A DNA stretch of 64,000 bases from Rosa chinensis. Lineage: Eukaryota > Streptophyta > Magnoliopsida > Rosales > Rosaceae. The translations under genes and the position numbers were made by a program. The notes under the pieces were generated by a model. That model was given only the letters and a program-made list of their open reading frames with translations, was not told where the DNA came from and searched no databases. The stretch is taken from NCBI RefSeq assembly GCF_002994745.2, contig NC_037089.1, forward strand, positions 1,425,001 through 1,489,000. Reading direction: 5' to 3'. Numbering within the stretch: position 1 is the first letter of the stretch; each line of letters begins with the position of its first letter. Of this stretch, positions 1 through 8,397 are shown piece by piece.

Positions 1-198
1 ATACTCGAAGCTACGAAGCTAAAATAATGTATAATGCTAGTTATGTTGTGAATTACTGCATCATTGGATTGAACTGGATTGGATTTGATGATGTTGAAGC
101 TATCAGAGCTAAGATTGCATATGCCAAGGAAAAGAAGCTACTTGGTTACAATGTGTTTGTAGTCACCAATGATGACAACTGGGCGCTTTCTTGGGCAG
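1..198 (+). CDS. GH18 chitinase-like receptor kinase, exon with C-terminal part of GH18 domain (5' partial)
   Basis: The frame is open from base 3, so the exon began before the window; the ATG at 27 is internal. The translation around residues NYCIIG, WIGFDDVEAIRAK, YAKEKKLLGY and NDDNW matches the last third of plant class V (GH18) chitinases, the (beta/alpha)8 barrel end. The catalytic DxDxE motif would lie upstream and is not visible. The exon ends ...GGGCAG before a GT donor at 199-200, in phase 1; joining to 408 gives ...LSWA-A-QDEENA, which fits the usual GH18 end running into a membrane segment. In plants a GH18 domain fused to a kinase is the CHRK1-type receptor; whether this one binds or cuts chitin cannot be told here. 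Intron 199-407 follows. Confidence 0.85.
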
Positions 199-407
199 GT
201 ACACATTTCTTACTCCCCACCAATAATGTTCTTACCTCAACATTTATAAAGAGCATGAAGCAGGCTTAATTGTGATAGAAGTTATTTTTGAAGAGCTCAA
301 ATACAAAACACTTACGACAATGTTCTTGACCTCCCTTGTTCAAATGTTTTCTTTGCAAAATGTTGAATTCTGCATCATGTTGCTTTCTACTGCTTTATGA
401 TTGACAG

Positions 408-539
408 CTCAGGATGAAGAAAATGCTCACGGAAAGAAGAGGCGGTTATTGCTGATAATTTTCCTTCCAATTACTATGATCATCATCCTCATAGCATCTG
501 TGGTGTGTTACCTGCAAAGAAAATTGTTGAAGACAAAAG
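408..539 (+). CDS. GH18 receptor kinase, transmembrane exon
   Basis: The acceptor is TTGACAG at 401-407 and the donor GT is at 540-541. The translation has a charged stretch (QDEENAHGKKRR), then about 20 hydrophobic residues (LLLIIFLPITMIIILIASVV), then basic residues (QRKLLK). This is a single-pass type I membrane anchor with a positive cytosolic side. The exon enters in phase 1 and leaves in phase 1, which fits the flanking exons. It separates the GH18 ectodomain from the kinase and so establishes the receptor-like kinase reading. A short intron (540-649) follows. Confidence 0.83.
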
Positions 540-649
540 GTTCTAATATCAATTATATCATGCTCAATAGAAGTTTTTTAGTTAGTATGCACATACATGC
601 AACAGATATGCATTTTCATTTTGTTATTTGGTATCTCTTCTGATTTCAG

Positions 650-807
650 GGAAGATAATTCTGCGCAAGTTATATCGATCAGAATCAGCTTTTACTAGTG
701 GTTCTCCAAGTCTGCAAGAATTCAGCTTCTCCACTATCAAAGCTGCTACAAATACCTTCTCAAGTGAAAACTTGCTTGGAGAGGGTGGGTTTGGTCCTGT
801 TTATAAG
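650..807 (+). CDS. GH18 receptor kinase, juxtamembrane and kinase glycine-loop exon
   Basis: The acceptor is TGATTTCAG at 641-649 and the donor GT is at 808-809, in phase 0. The protein has a juxtamembrane stretch (LRKLYRSESAF), the F-S-x-x-T-I-K-A-A-T-N-x-F signature that precedes the catalytic domain in this plant receptor kinase class, and the ATP-binding glycine loop LGEGGFGPVYK. The next coding exon is 7.4 kb downstream because element A sits in the following intron. Without the element and one target-site copy that intron would be about 455 bp, a normal plant size. Confidence 0.88.
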
Positions 808-1027
808 GTAACGTGTTATATATTATTTAAATACTTCAACAGTGTGGGAACTGGGATTTAAAACAAGGATATATGCAGACATTTGTAGTTTTGTATGGAA
901 TTAACTCATTAAGTGTTCCGAGGTACTATGATCTGTTAAGCATTATATAAGTTACAAAATGAAACAGAGCTACACCAGAAGTAGGGATATTGTGATAGTA
1001 ATAACTAATAATTGAAGAAAGAAAAAA

Positions 1028-1032
1028 GAAGA
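1028..1032. repeat. target-site duplication of element A, left copy
   Basis: GAAGA directly precedes the TG that opens the left LTR, and the same five bases follow the CA that ends the right LTR (7999-8003). Five bases is the usual copia target duplication, so A integrated here by a normal integrase reaction and was not assembled in by error. Confidence 0.92.
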
Positions 1033-1361
1033 TGTTTAAGTACAACTATAAAATGAAACAGAGAGAGAGAGAGTAATCCAAAGAGAGAATGGAGTTTTCA
1101 AGTGTGTTTATTCATCTCATTCAAGGAGGTATTTATAGGAATACATTTGAGATGTGAGATGCTTAAAGAATGAAATACAACTTGGATGACAGCTCCATTT
1201 CTAGCTTTCTCATGTGGTATTGTGGCTGTGATGATAGAGATAACCATGCTTGTTCCCCTTTGGCATAAAGCTTATCATACAAGTCACTTATTCCTATCTT
1301 TACACTTAAGCATCCCCCTTTATACATGAGATAGACATATAAATATATATATACTACAACA
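1033..1361 (-). repeat. element A 3' LTR
   Basis: It starts TGTTTAAGTACAAC and ends ATATACTACAACA on the plus strand, and pairs with 7666-7998. An AT-rich run (TATAAATATATATAT) sits near its transcriptional start side on the minus strand. It is four bases shorter than the other LTR because of a GA-repeat difference near 1060. Confidence 0.95.
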
Positions 1362-1370
1362 CTCCCCCTT
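1362..1370 (-). promoter_or_regulatory. polypurine tract of element A
   Basis: On the minus strand AAGGGGGAG abuts the 3' LTR start TGTTGTAG, the expected position for the plus-strand primer. Two further AGGGGGAG-type G-runs lie at 1526-1552, just after the pol stop. Confidence 0.85.
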
Positions 1371-1555
1371 GGATATTTCATGCCAATAGTATTGTCTAGG
1401 CCGTGCGCTTCGAAATTGCCTCGTTAAAAACCTTGCCAAGTAATAAAACCCTGTGGGAAAAAACAACCTTGGTCGAAGGAGAAAAAGAGCACAATGCGCA
1501 TCGAGTGTGGAGTATGTGTATGGATACTCCCCCTGATTTAGACTCCCCCTGGAGA

Positions 1556-4500
1556 TCATGGGAGTTCGGATAACCTTCTCAATCCGATACTCTTCACATG
1601 TTTCTCGAAAGGGGATTTTGGTAACGACTTAGTAAATAAGTCCGCTACATTTTCCTCTAATCGGATTTGATTTACTTCAATTTTTAGAAGTGTTTGTTGT
1701 TGCTGATTGTAGAAAAATTTTGGCGATATATGCTTGGTATTGTCCCCCTTGATGAAACCTAATTTCATTTGCTCAATACAAGCTGCATTATCTTCGTAAA
1801 TGCATGTAGGTTCTTCTGTGGTAGACTTCAAACCACAGGTTCCTCGAATGTGTCTATTTACAGACCTTAGCCATATGCATTCACGCACAGCTTCATGTAG
1901 AGCAATAATCTCTGCATGATTTGAGGAAGTAGCAACAAGGGTCTGTTTTGTGGATTTCCAAGATATCGCGGTGCTTCCCATGGTAAAGACATAACCTGTT
2001 TGGGAGCGACCTTTGTGAGGGTCAGAGAGATACCCTGCATCAGCAAAACCCATCAAAACATCATTATCATTTTGATGGAGGGGAGGGAAGGTGGCTTTTT
2101 GCCTTGTGGGATCTAGTCCCATAATTCCTTCTTTCCTTTTCTCCCTGTAGGGATAAAACAAGCCCATATCAATCGTACCTTTTAAGTATCGAAAGATTGT
2201 CTTTATACCAATCCAATGGCGGCGTGTTGGCGAGGAACTATGTCGAGCCAACAAGTTCACTGCGAATGAGATATTCGGTCTTGTGCATTGAGCTAAGTAC
2301 AATAATGCACCTATTGCACTTAGATATGGCACTTCAGCCTCTAATAAGCCTTCGTCCTCATCCTTTGGACGAAATGGATCTTTTCTGGGCTCAAGACTAC
2401 GGTTGATCATGGGAGTACTCACAGGCTTTGCTTTATCTTCATTAAAGCGCCTTAGTAATTTTTGAGTATATGCTGACTGATGGATCATAATCCCATCACT
2501 ACGGTGCTCGAGTTCTATTCGGAGACAAAACCGTGTTTTCCCAAGATCTTTCATCTCAAATTCGGATTTCAAATATTTAGCAGTTTCTTTTAACTCATTT
2601 AGAGTTCCAATTAGATTCATGTCATCGACATAAACTGCTATAATTGCAAATCCGAAACTTGTCTTTTTAATGAACACGCATGGGCATATTTCATTGTTAA
2701 TATATCTCTTCCCAATCAAGTAGTCACTTAGACGGTTATACCACATCCGTCCGGATTGTTTCAATCCATATAGTGAGCGTTTCAATCTTATTGAAAACGC
2801 GCTCCGTGGTTTAGAGCCATTTGATTTGGGTAATTGAAGTCCTTCTGGAACCTTCATATATATCTCTGAATCTAGATCCCCATAGAGATATGCTGTAACC
2901 ACATCCATAAGCTGCATGTCAAGTTTTTCGGAAACTACCAAACTGACAAGGTAGCGGAACGTTATAACGTCCATTATGGGAGAATATGTCTCCTCGTAGT
3001 CGATTCCAGGGCGTTGTGAGAAACCTTGCGCCACAAGGCGGGCTTTGTATCTAACAACCTCATTTTTCTCATTACGCTTTCTAACAAAGACCCATTTATG
3101 GCCAACAGGTTTTATATTTGGTGGTGTCAGCGTTATAGGCCCAAATACCTGTCTCTTTGTTAGTGAATCCAATTCAGTCTGGATCGCATCTTTCCATTTA
3201 GACCAATCTGCTCTTCGTTGACATTCTTCAACGGAGCGAGGTTCGATATCATCGTATTCTATAATTTCTTTTGCAATATGATATGCAAAAGTATCATTAA
3301 TAGTCATAGAATTTCTATCCATCATCACATGTATACTAGTGTAATTCATGGAGATCTCTCTATTCTCTGGAATTGGTTCTGTTATTGGAGCGTCCTCCAA
3401 TGATGTCTCTTTGACATAACCATAATCCGGAATATTTTCATGAGATGGATTAATTGTATCGATGATTAATGGATTATTTTGTGCCAAACTCGCTTTCTTT
3501 CTTGGGCGAGAATCCATCGAACCTATGGGCCTCCCGCGCTTCCTGGCGGGAGCCGTGGGTCTAGCCACTACGTCACCCATATAGGGGACGTTGGTGCCAT
3601 TCTCATGTACTCTTGAGATGGCATCATGTCCTCTAGTGTTAGGGACATCAATCCTTGCAGGCACATTTGCAGCAGGTATATGTGATCTTGTCACTTTAGC
3701 GATATCAGAAAACGCATCAGGCATTGATTCTGCTACGTTCTGAAGATCGAGAATTCTCCGCACTTCTATTTCAGATTGTGCTGTTCGGGGATCAAGATGA
3801 GACAGAGTGGGGACAAACCACGACAATTCCTGTCTTTTCTGTTGAACATTACCGTTCATGTCTCCCCCTAATGACGGGAAGACTGTCTCATCAAAGTGAC
3901 AATCCGCAAATCTTGCGGTAAATAGATCGCCTGTCAAGGGTTTTATATAGCGGATAATGGTGGGAGAGTCATACCCAGTATAAAGACCTAATCGTCTTTG
4001 AGGACCCATTTTGGGGCGCCGTGGCAGCGCAATTGGCACATAGACTGCACACCCGAATATGCGTAAGTGTGAGACATCGGGCTCATACCCAGTTACCATC
4101 TGGGAGGCAGAAAATGGTTGGGTGGCAGTGGGTCTAAGACGAATAAGCACAGCTGCGTGCAATATTGCATATCCCCAAGCAGAAATAGGGAGATTGGTGC
4201 GCATAACCAATGCTCGAGCAACCATTTGAAGTCTTTTAATGGCAGCTTCTGCGAGACCATTTTGGGTGTGTACATGAGGTACAGGGTGTTCAACCTCAAT
4301 CCCAATGGACATGCAATAATCATCAAAAGTTTTTGATGTAAACTCTCCAGCATTGTCAAGACGAATTGACTTAATAGGATGATCAGGGTGGTGAGCCCTT
4401 AATTTAATGATTTGTGCTAGGAGTTTAGCAAATGCAGCATTTCTCGTGGATAATAGCATGACATGCGACCAGCGTGTCGATGCATCAACCAACACCATAA

Positions 4501-5224
4501 AATATCTAAATGGTCCGCAAGTTGGTTGAATAGGTCCACAAATATTACCTTGTATTCTTTGCAAGAATGGTATATTTTCTTTAGTGTCCTTTGCATAGGA
4601 CGGTCTCGATCCTACCTTTGCTAAAGAACAAGCCTTGCAAAACGAATGATATGAAGTAGTTCTTTCGACCAATCTTTGGTTCGTACTTCTTTTCGTTTTG
4701 AAGAATGGATGTCCGTGTGAAGTTTTTAATATACGGAGCATCATATCTCGACCTGGGTGACCTAAACGGTCGTGCCAAAGTCTATATGTGTCAGAATCCC
4801 ATAAATTTTCATTCATAACATGGTTGGATTCAATTACTCTGATAGTGGTTGCATATAATCCACTAGAGCGGCACATAAGTTTCTCTAATACTCGTTTATT
4901 TCCGTAGTTATTAGAGATAATGCAAAGGAACTCTTGTCCATTCTCACAATGTGTTTCCACATGAAAATTATTGGCTCTTATATCTTTAAAACTCAATAGG
5001 GTTCTTCCAGCCCTAGGAGCGTATAGAGCTTCAGTGATATTAATATTCGTGCCATTTGGCAACAAGAATTGAGCTGGTCCTCGACCATGAATCAATTGTG
5101 ATGATCCTGCCATCGTAGTTATTGAAGATCGACTAGGCGTCATCCATAAGAATAATTGCCTATGTCGTAATATAGTATGTGTGGTGCCACTATCAAGAAG
5201 GCATTCCATTTCTCCGGAAAACAT
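1556..5224 (-). CDS. pol: element A Pol polyprotein (protease-integrase-RT-RNase H)
   Basis: An intact frame of 1222 codons from the Met at 5224; an in-frame Met 11 codons upstream (5257) lies inside the spacer, while the 5224 ATG directly follows a TTTTTCAG acceptor-like site and matches the start in family B. Order seen: aspartic protease with D-S-G (CLLDSGTTH), GAG-pre-integrase, integrase zinc finger (H-x4-H ... C-K-A-C with 39 residues between second His and first Cys), integrase core with D-D-x35-E, a linker with the AT-hook-like KRGRPIGS, reverse transcriptase with YVDDMN, and RNase H ending near NVADLFTKSLPK. It provides cutting of the polyprotein, cDNA synthesis and integration. No frameshift was found. 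It lacks the two GC-rich inserts of family B pol. Confidence 0.95.
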   Translation of the reverse strand: MFSGEMECLLDSGTTHTILRHRQLFLWMTPSRSSITTMAGSSQLIHGRGPAQFLLPNGTNINITEALYAPRAGRTLLSFKDIRANNFHVETHCENGQEFLCIISNNYGNKRVLEKLMCRSSGLYATTIRVIESNHVMNENLWDSDTYRLWHDRLGHPGRDMMLRILKTSHGHPFFKTKRSTNQRLVERTTSYHSFCKACSLAKVGSRPSYAKDTKENIPFLQRIQGNICGPIQPTCGPFRYFMVLVDASTRWSHVMLLSTRNAAFAKLLAQIIKLRAHHPDHPIKSIRLDNAGEFTSKTFDDYCMSIGIEVEHPVPHVHTQNGLAEAAIKRLQMVARALVMRTNLPISAWGYAILHAAVLIRLRPTATQPFSASQMVTGYEPDVSHLRIFGCAVYVPIALPRRPKMGPQRRLGLYTGYDSPTIIRYIKPLTGDLFTARFADCHFDETVFPSLGGDMNGNVQQKRQELSWFVPTLSHLDPRTAQSEIEVRRILDLQNVAESMPDAFSDIAKVTRSHIPAANVPARIDVPNTRGHDAISRVHENGTNVPYMGDVVARPTAPARKRGRPIGSMDSRPRKKASLAQNNPLIIDTINPSHENIPDYGYVKETSLEDAPITEPIPENREISMNYTSIHVMMDRNSMTINDTFAYHIAKEIIEYDDIEPRSVEECQRRADWSKWKDAIQTELDSLTKRQVFGPITLTPPNIKPVGHKWVFVRKRNEKNEVVRYKARLVAQGFSQRPGIDYEETYSPIMDVITFRYLVSLVVSEKLDMQLMDVVTAYLYGDLDSEIYMKVPEGLQLPKSNGSKPRSAFSIRLKRSLYGLKQSGRMWYNRLSDYLIGKRYINNEICPCVFIKKTSFGFAIIAVYVDDMNLIGTLNELKETAKYLKSEFEMKDLGKTRFCLRIELEHRSDGIMIHQSAYTQKLLRRFNEDKAKPVSTPMINRSLEPRKDPFRPKDEDEGLLEAEVPYLSAIGALLYLAQCTRPNISFAVNLLARHSSSPTRRHWIGIKTIFRYLKGTIDMGLFYPYREKRKEGIMGLDPTRQKATFPPLHQNDNDVLMGFADAGYLSDPHKGRSQTGYVFTMGSTAISWKSTKQTLVATSSNHAEIIALHEAVRECIWLRSVNRHIRGTCGLKSTTEEPTCIYEDNAACIEQMKLGFIKGDNTKHISPKFFYNQQQQTLLKIEVNQIRLEENVADLFTKSLPKSPFEKHVKSIGLRRLSELP

Positions 5225-5566
5225 ACTGAAAAAGAATAAAGTTCGGAATATTAACACATGTCCATGACATTGAATGCGATACTTTATTAATAAGGGAAAT
5301 AACCAATGATTACATCAAGGTTTCCCAAAGTCTATTCCAAAATACAATCAAACATATACAAATTGTAATTGCTCAATCCGTTTGGTAATTCCAATGAAAT
5401 ATGACCAGGAAAGTAGAGAGATGTTGGGGGAGCGAGGCTCGCTTAAATACCTTGATCTCAATTACTTTCCTAGACATCATACTTCATTGGGTACGCCACA
5501 TGAGAGAGAGTCAATACAATTTGATTAAGGCACGTTTGCCATTATTGGGAAATAGAAAAGACTATT
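5225..5566 (-). other. gag-pol spacer of element A, intron-like 3' end
   Basis: A noncoding stretch of 342 nt separates the gag stop from pol. Its 3' end on the minus strand is a pyrimidine run and CAG directly before T-ATG of pol, like a splice acceptor. The base context at the gag stop is GATTAAAATAG, which lacks the GT seen in family B at this point. Confidence 0.6.
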
Positions 5567-6691
5567 TTAATCAAAGTCTGCTGCATCCTCGTGCACTTGT
5601 TTAGCTTTGAAGTCTTCTATGGTGAGATTGACATCTTCATTCTCTTCATCTTCGGCAAGGTTGGCTTCTTGCTCCCTGAATTGCCTATACTCTTTATAGC
5701 TTGCAGCTAGTTGAGTACTTGCATTGCATTGCTTGAACCAATGCTCGATTGATCCGCACCGATGACACACGTCATTATGGTTGCCTCCTTTCATTGGAGG
5801 TGCAGTTTGTCCACGTTGTGGATATTCCCTAGGAGGGTTACTGCTACTACCACGTCTTATGATGCGACCTCCACGGCCCTTATTGTTATCGTATCCACCT
5901 CTCCCACGTGTGCAGTTGCCACCACGTGTGGAGTTACCACCACGTGTGTCCGCTTTAAAGTTGCGGTTTCTCTCTTTATTGGAGTGGTTATATGGGCCCG
6001 TACGCCTTTCATGTCCCCTGTTATTCGGGTATTGCTGCTTGCGCCCTCTTTTGGGTGCATTATAATTTGCCTCACGGACGCTCTTGGTTCCGATGGGCCT
6101 TGAATGATAATTCTTTACAAGGATGTTGTCGTGCTTTTCAGCTACCGACAAAAGATTAATAAGCTCATTAAACCTTGTAATTCGTCCAGCATTGACTTCG
6201 GTGCGATATTGCTTTGATATCACAATTGCTGAGACGGGAATGGTGGAGAGAGTCTTCTCAATTAGCTCTTCTTCTGTGAGAGGCTTTCCACAGAACCTCA
6301 ACATGGATTTGAGGCGAAGAGCTTCCGAGTTATATTCAGCAACAGACTTAAAGTCGGAGAAGCGTATATTATTCCACTGAACCTTCAAGTCAGGGAGGAG
6401 GGTATCTTGGATATTGCCAAAACGCTCTTCTAGCGCTACCCATAGGTCTCTTGCATCTTTGATTGACATGTACTCTAATCTGAGTGCTTTATCCATATGG
6501 CGCCGCATCAAGATAATAGCTTGTGCATGCTTTGTAGGTGTTCGTTGGAACACAAGGCCTGGATCAGGAGCTTGAATTATGGGCAATATTCCCTTTGAAG
6601 TGAGGTGGTTCTCAACGTCGGTTACCCAACTATGGTATTCCGAACCCGTTGAGTCAAGTATTTGAAAGTCGAGTCTAGGTTCATTCGACAT
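5567..6691 (-). CDS. gag: element A Gag (capsid-nucleocapsid)
   Basis: The start chosen is the Met at 6691 (MSNEPRLDFQILD), giving 374 codons; the open frame extends to a Met at 6757, but those 22 residues do not look like a Gag start. The N-terminal half is the UBN2/DUF4219-like plant copia Gag fold (SEYHSWVTDVENHL, MRRHMDKALRLEY, LWVALEERFG, DFKSVAEYNSEALRLKSML). The second half is rich in Arg and Gly (RGGNSTRGG, KGRGGRIIRRG) and carries a CCHC zinc knuckle, CHRCGSIEHWFKQC, the nucleic-acid binding nucleocapsid. The tail is acidic (EDEENEDVN). It forms virus-like particles that package element RNA. Confidence 0.92.
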   Translation of the reverse strand: MSNEPRLDFQILDSTGSEYHSWVTDVENHLTSKGILPIIQAPDPGLVFQRTPTKHAQAIILMRRHMDKALRLEYMSIKDARDLWVALEERFGNIQDTLLPDLKVQWNNIRFSDFKSVAEYNSEALRLKSMLRFCGKPLTEEELIEKTLSTIPVSAIVISKQYRTEVNAGRITRFNELINLLSVAEKHDNILVKNYHSRPIGTKSVREANYNAPKRGRKQQYPNNRGHERRTGPYNHSNKERNRNFKADTRGGNSTRGGNCTRGRGGYDNNKGRGGRIIRRGSSSNPPREYPQRGQTAPPMKGGNHNDVCHRCGSIEHWFKQCNASTQLAASYKEYRQFREQEANLAEDEENEDVNLTIEDFKAKQVHEDAADFD

Positions 6692-6787
6692 CCTGAAGAT
6701 AATAAGAGAAGATATATTAGTTTCGGAGTTTAAAACTTCCACGAAAGCTAAAATCAATAATATTTAGACCAAAACAATGATGTTTTG

Positions 6788-6852
6788 CGGACGCTCTTAG
6801 TCCGAATATTATGAACACTCTTAGTTCATGATTACGAACGCTCTTAGTTCGT
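6788..6852 (-). ncRNA. three tandem stem-loops in the element A leader
   Basis: Three units share a seven-base loop and have different but paired stems. Plus-strand forms: CGGAC-GCTCTTA-GTCCG (6788-6804), ATGAAC-ACTCTTA-GTTCAT (6811-6829), ACGAAC-GCTCTTA-GTTCGT (6834-6852). In the element RNA the loop reads UAAGAGC or UAAGAGU. Differences in one stem arm are matched in the other, suggesting selection for pairing. They lie about 100-160 nt upstream of the gag start. Function (packaging, dimerisation, translation) is unknown. Confidence 0.6.
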
Positions 6853-6978
6853 TTAGCGTGAATTACGGTAATTCCGCTTTTAATTGTAAGTTCCCGAGAA
6901 AAAGAAAGAGAGGAAAAATGAAGTAAAAACTCAAAAATGGGAACTTTTAGTAAATAATACCTTGGAATAATTGCCGGA

Positions 6979-7152
6979 AAAAGTCGCCGGAAAAGTGTCC
7001 GAAAGTCGCCGGAAAAGTGTCCGAAAGTCGCCGGAAAAGTGTCCGAAAGTCGCCGGAAAAGTGTCCGAAAGTCGCCGGAAAAGTGTCCTGAAAGTCGCCG
7101 GAAAAGTGTCCGGAAAGTCGCCGGAAAAGTGTCTGAAAGTCGCCGGAAAATT
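6979..7152. repeat. 22-bp tandem repeat in the element A leader
   Basis: About eight copies of a 22-bp unit containing AAGTCGCCGGAAAAGTGTCC, with small variants (one copy has an extra T near 7089, others CGG or CTG at the end). It sits in the untranslated leader between primer site and gag. Open frames across it on both strands are by-products of the repeat. Confidence 0.85.
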
Positions 7153-7450
7153 GCTCGACAGATCTGTCGACAGATGTGTCGACAGCTGCTCGGCAGCAGC
7201 TCGGCAGCTGCTGCGCAGGTGCTAGGCAGGCTGCTCGGCAGATGGCTCGGCAGCTGCTCGGCAGATGGCTCGGCAGCTGCTCGGCAGCTGCTGCGCAGGT
7301 CCTCGGCAGATGCTCGGCAGCTGCTGCGCAGGGGTATGCAGGGGGTAGGCAGGGGCTATCGGCAGCACTTTGGCAGGGGCTCGGCAGCACTCGGCAGCAC
7401 TTCGGCAGGGGCTCGGCAGCACTCGGCAGGGGCTCGGCAGCACTCGGGCA
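7153..7450. repeat. GC-rich low-complexity tract (GCTCGGCAG / CTGCTGC type) in the element A leader
   Basis: Irregular repeats of GCTCGGCAG, CAGCTGCT and GGCAGGGG fill about 300 bp, with a short TCGACAGA triplet at 7155-7183. This is leader sequence and much richer in GC than the surrounding DNA. No conserved protein is encoded. From 7451 to 7650 the leader continues with no feature I can name. Confidence 0.75.
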
Positions 7451-7651
7451 GCGGTTCAGAACTTCCGGCAGCCGGTTCGGGTGGTTTCCGGCCGGTTCTG
7501 GGGGTTCTGAAACCGGTTCTGGGCTTCTTGAATCAAGGGCTTTGATATGAGCTAGGGTTTGGAGGTTTTTTGTAAGTTTGAAAAAATGGCTTCGATTGGA
7601 TTATGAACTACCTCTTCTCCTTTCAACTTCGATCCTAATTCTAGAGCAATT

Positions 7652-7665
7652 TCGTGCTGATAACG
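7652..7665 (-). promoter_or_regulatory. primer-binding site of element A
   Basis: On the minus strand CGTTATCAGCACGA begins at the base after the 5' LTR. The same 14 bases follow the family B LTR at 38018. Position and conservation make it the reverse-transcription primer site; the tRNA was not identified. Confidence 0.75.
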
Positions 7666-7998
7666 TGTTTAAGTACAACTATAAAATGAAACACAAAGAG
7701 AGAGAGAGAGTAATCCAAAGAAAGAATGGAGTTTTCAAGTGTGTTTATTCATCTCATTCAAGGAGGTATTTATAGGAATACATTTGAGATGTGAGATGCT
7801 TAAAGAATGAAATACAACTTGGATGACAGCTCCATTTCTAGCTTTCTCATGTGGTATTGTGGCTGTGATGATAGAGATAACCATGCTTGTTCCCCTTTGG
7901 CATAAAGCTTATCATACAAGTCACTTATTCCTATCTTTACACTTAAGCATCCCCCTTTATACATGAGATAGACATATAAATATATATATACTACAACA
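7666..7998 (-). repeat. element A 5' LTR
   Basis: 333 bp, TG...CA, matching 1033-1361. As the 5' LTR it should hold the element promoter; on the minus strand an AT-rich TATATATATATTTATA run lies close to its outer end. Confidence 0.95.
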
Positions 7999-8003
7999 GA
8001 AGA
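7999..8003. repeat. target-site duplication of element A, right copy
   Basis: GAAGA immediately after the LTR, identical to 1028-1032. Confidence 0.92.
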
Positions 8004-8233
8004 AGAAATTTTGGACTGAAAGCTGTGTATGATCGATTATTGGCTACTGCATAAATGAACTAAAAGCTTATCCATCAATATTCTCAGTAATTTTTCAATG
8101 AAATCTACGTAAAGTGCTAGAAATGTTGGTGAATAATCAGTGTGTATATTTGTAGAATTCATCTTTGGAGCAACTAACAATTTGATTTCTTATCGAACCA
8201 TATATGCTAACCATAGCTTTTCAAATATTGCAG

Positions 8234-8397
8234 GGAAAATTGCGAAATGGACAGGAAATAGCTGTGAAACGTCTTTCAAAAACATCAACTCAAGGACTTG
8301 AGGAATTCAGAAATGAAGTTACACTCACTGCAAGACTAGAACATGTAAATCTAGTTCGCGTTCTTGGGTTTTGCAGTAAGAAGGAAATGCAAATGCA
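8234..8397 (+). pseudogene. GH18 receptor kinase, kinase N-lobe exon, broken at its 3' end
   Basis: It starts after the acceptor TATTGCAG in phase 0 and continues directly from the glycine-loop exon: [15 protein letters not shown] holds the ATP-anchoring Lys, EFRNEV the helix C Glu, and [18 protein letters not shown] the strand before the hinge. The expected ...LIYEYMPN hinge does not follow. At about 8388-8397 the sequence passes into antisense family B pol through the shared bases ATGCAAATGC. Catalytic HRD, DFG and the C-lobe are absent from the window. If the junction is real, the kinase is dead; if it is an assembly joint, the gene continues elsewhere. Confidence 0.85.

Larger units (their letters stand above)
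1033..7998 (-). mobile_element. complete Ty1/copia LTR retrotransposon (element A)
   Basis: On the minus strand the order is 5' LTR (7998-7666), primer site, long leader with hairpins and tandem repeats, gag, spacer, pol (protease, integrase, reverse transcriptase, RNase H), 3' UTR, polypurine tract, 3' LTR (1361-1033). Integrase before reverse transcriptase is the copia order. Both LTRs run TG...CA. They differ, as far as I can see, by one substitution and a 4-bp change in a GA run over about 330 bp, which indicates a recent insertion. Gag and pol are uninterrupted, so the element may be autonomous. It shares spacer, hairpins, primer site and G-runs with family B but differs from it in LTR and in two pol inserts. 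Confidence 0.95.
808..8233 (+). other. third intron of the GH18 receptor kinase, enlarged by a copia element
   Basis: The donor is at 808 and the acceptor TATTGCAG ends at 8233. Host intron sequence is 808-1032 and 8004-8233, AT-rich, with no other feature seen. The remaining 6.97 kb is element A, antisense to the host gene. An antisense intronic element could leave splicing possible in principle; the sequence does not show whether it is spliced. Confidence 0.8.

Noticed and set aside
27..269. A stand-alone 80-residue protein
   Set aside because: The frame is open upstream of the ATG and the part after 198 is intron; the GH18 similarity stops at the donor site.
1526..1552. The G-runs after the element A pol stop as the true polypurine tract
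   Set aside because: They are over 150 bp from the LTR; the motif at 1362-1370 abuts it.
6979..7152. CRISPR-like array
   Set aside because: The 22-bp units are contiguous with no variable spacers, and the setting is a plant retrotransposon leader.
6971..7550. Overlapping open frames on both strands of the GC-rich leader, read as repeat proteins
   Set aside because: They follow from the 22-bp and GCTCGGCAG repeats, which lack stops in several frames; no start context or conserved domain supports them.
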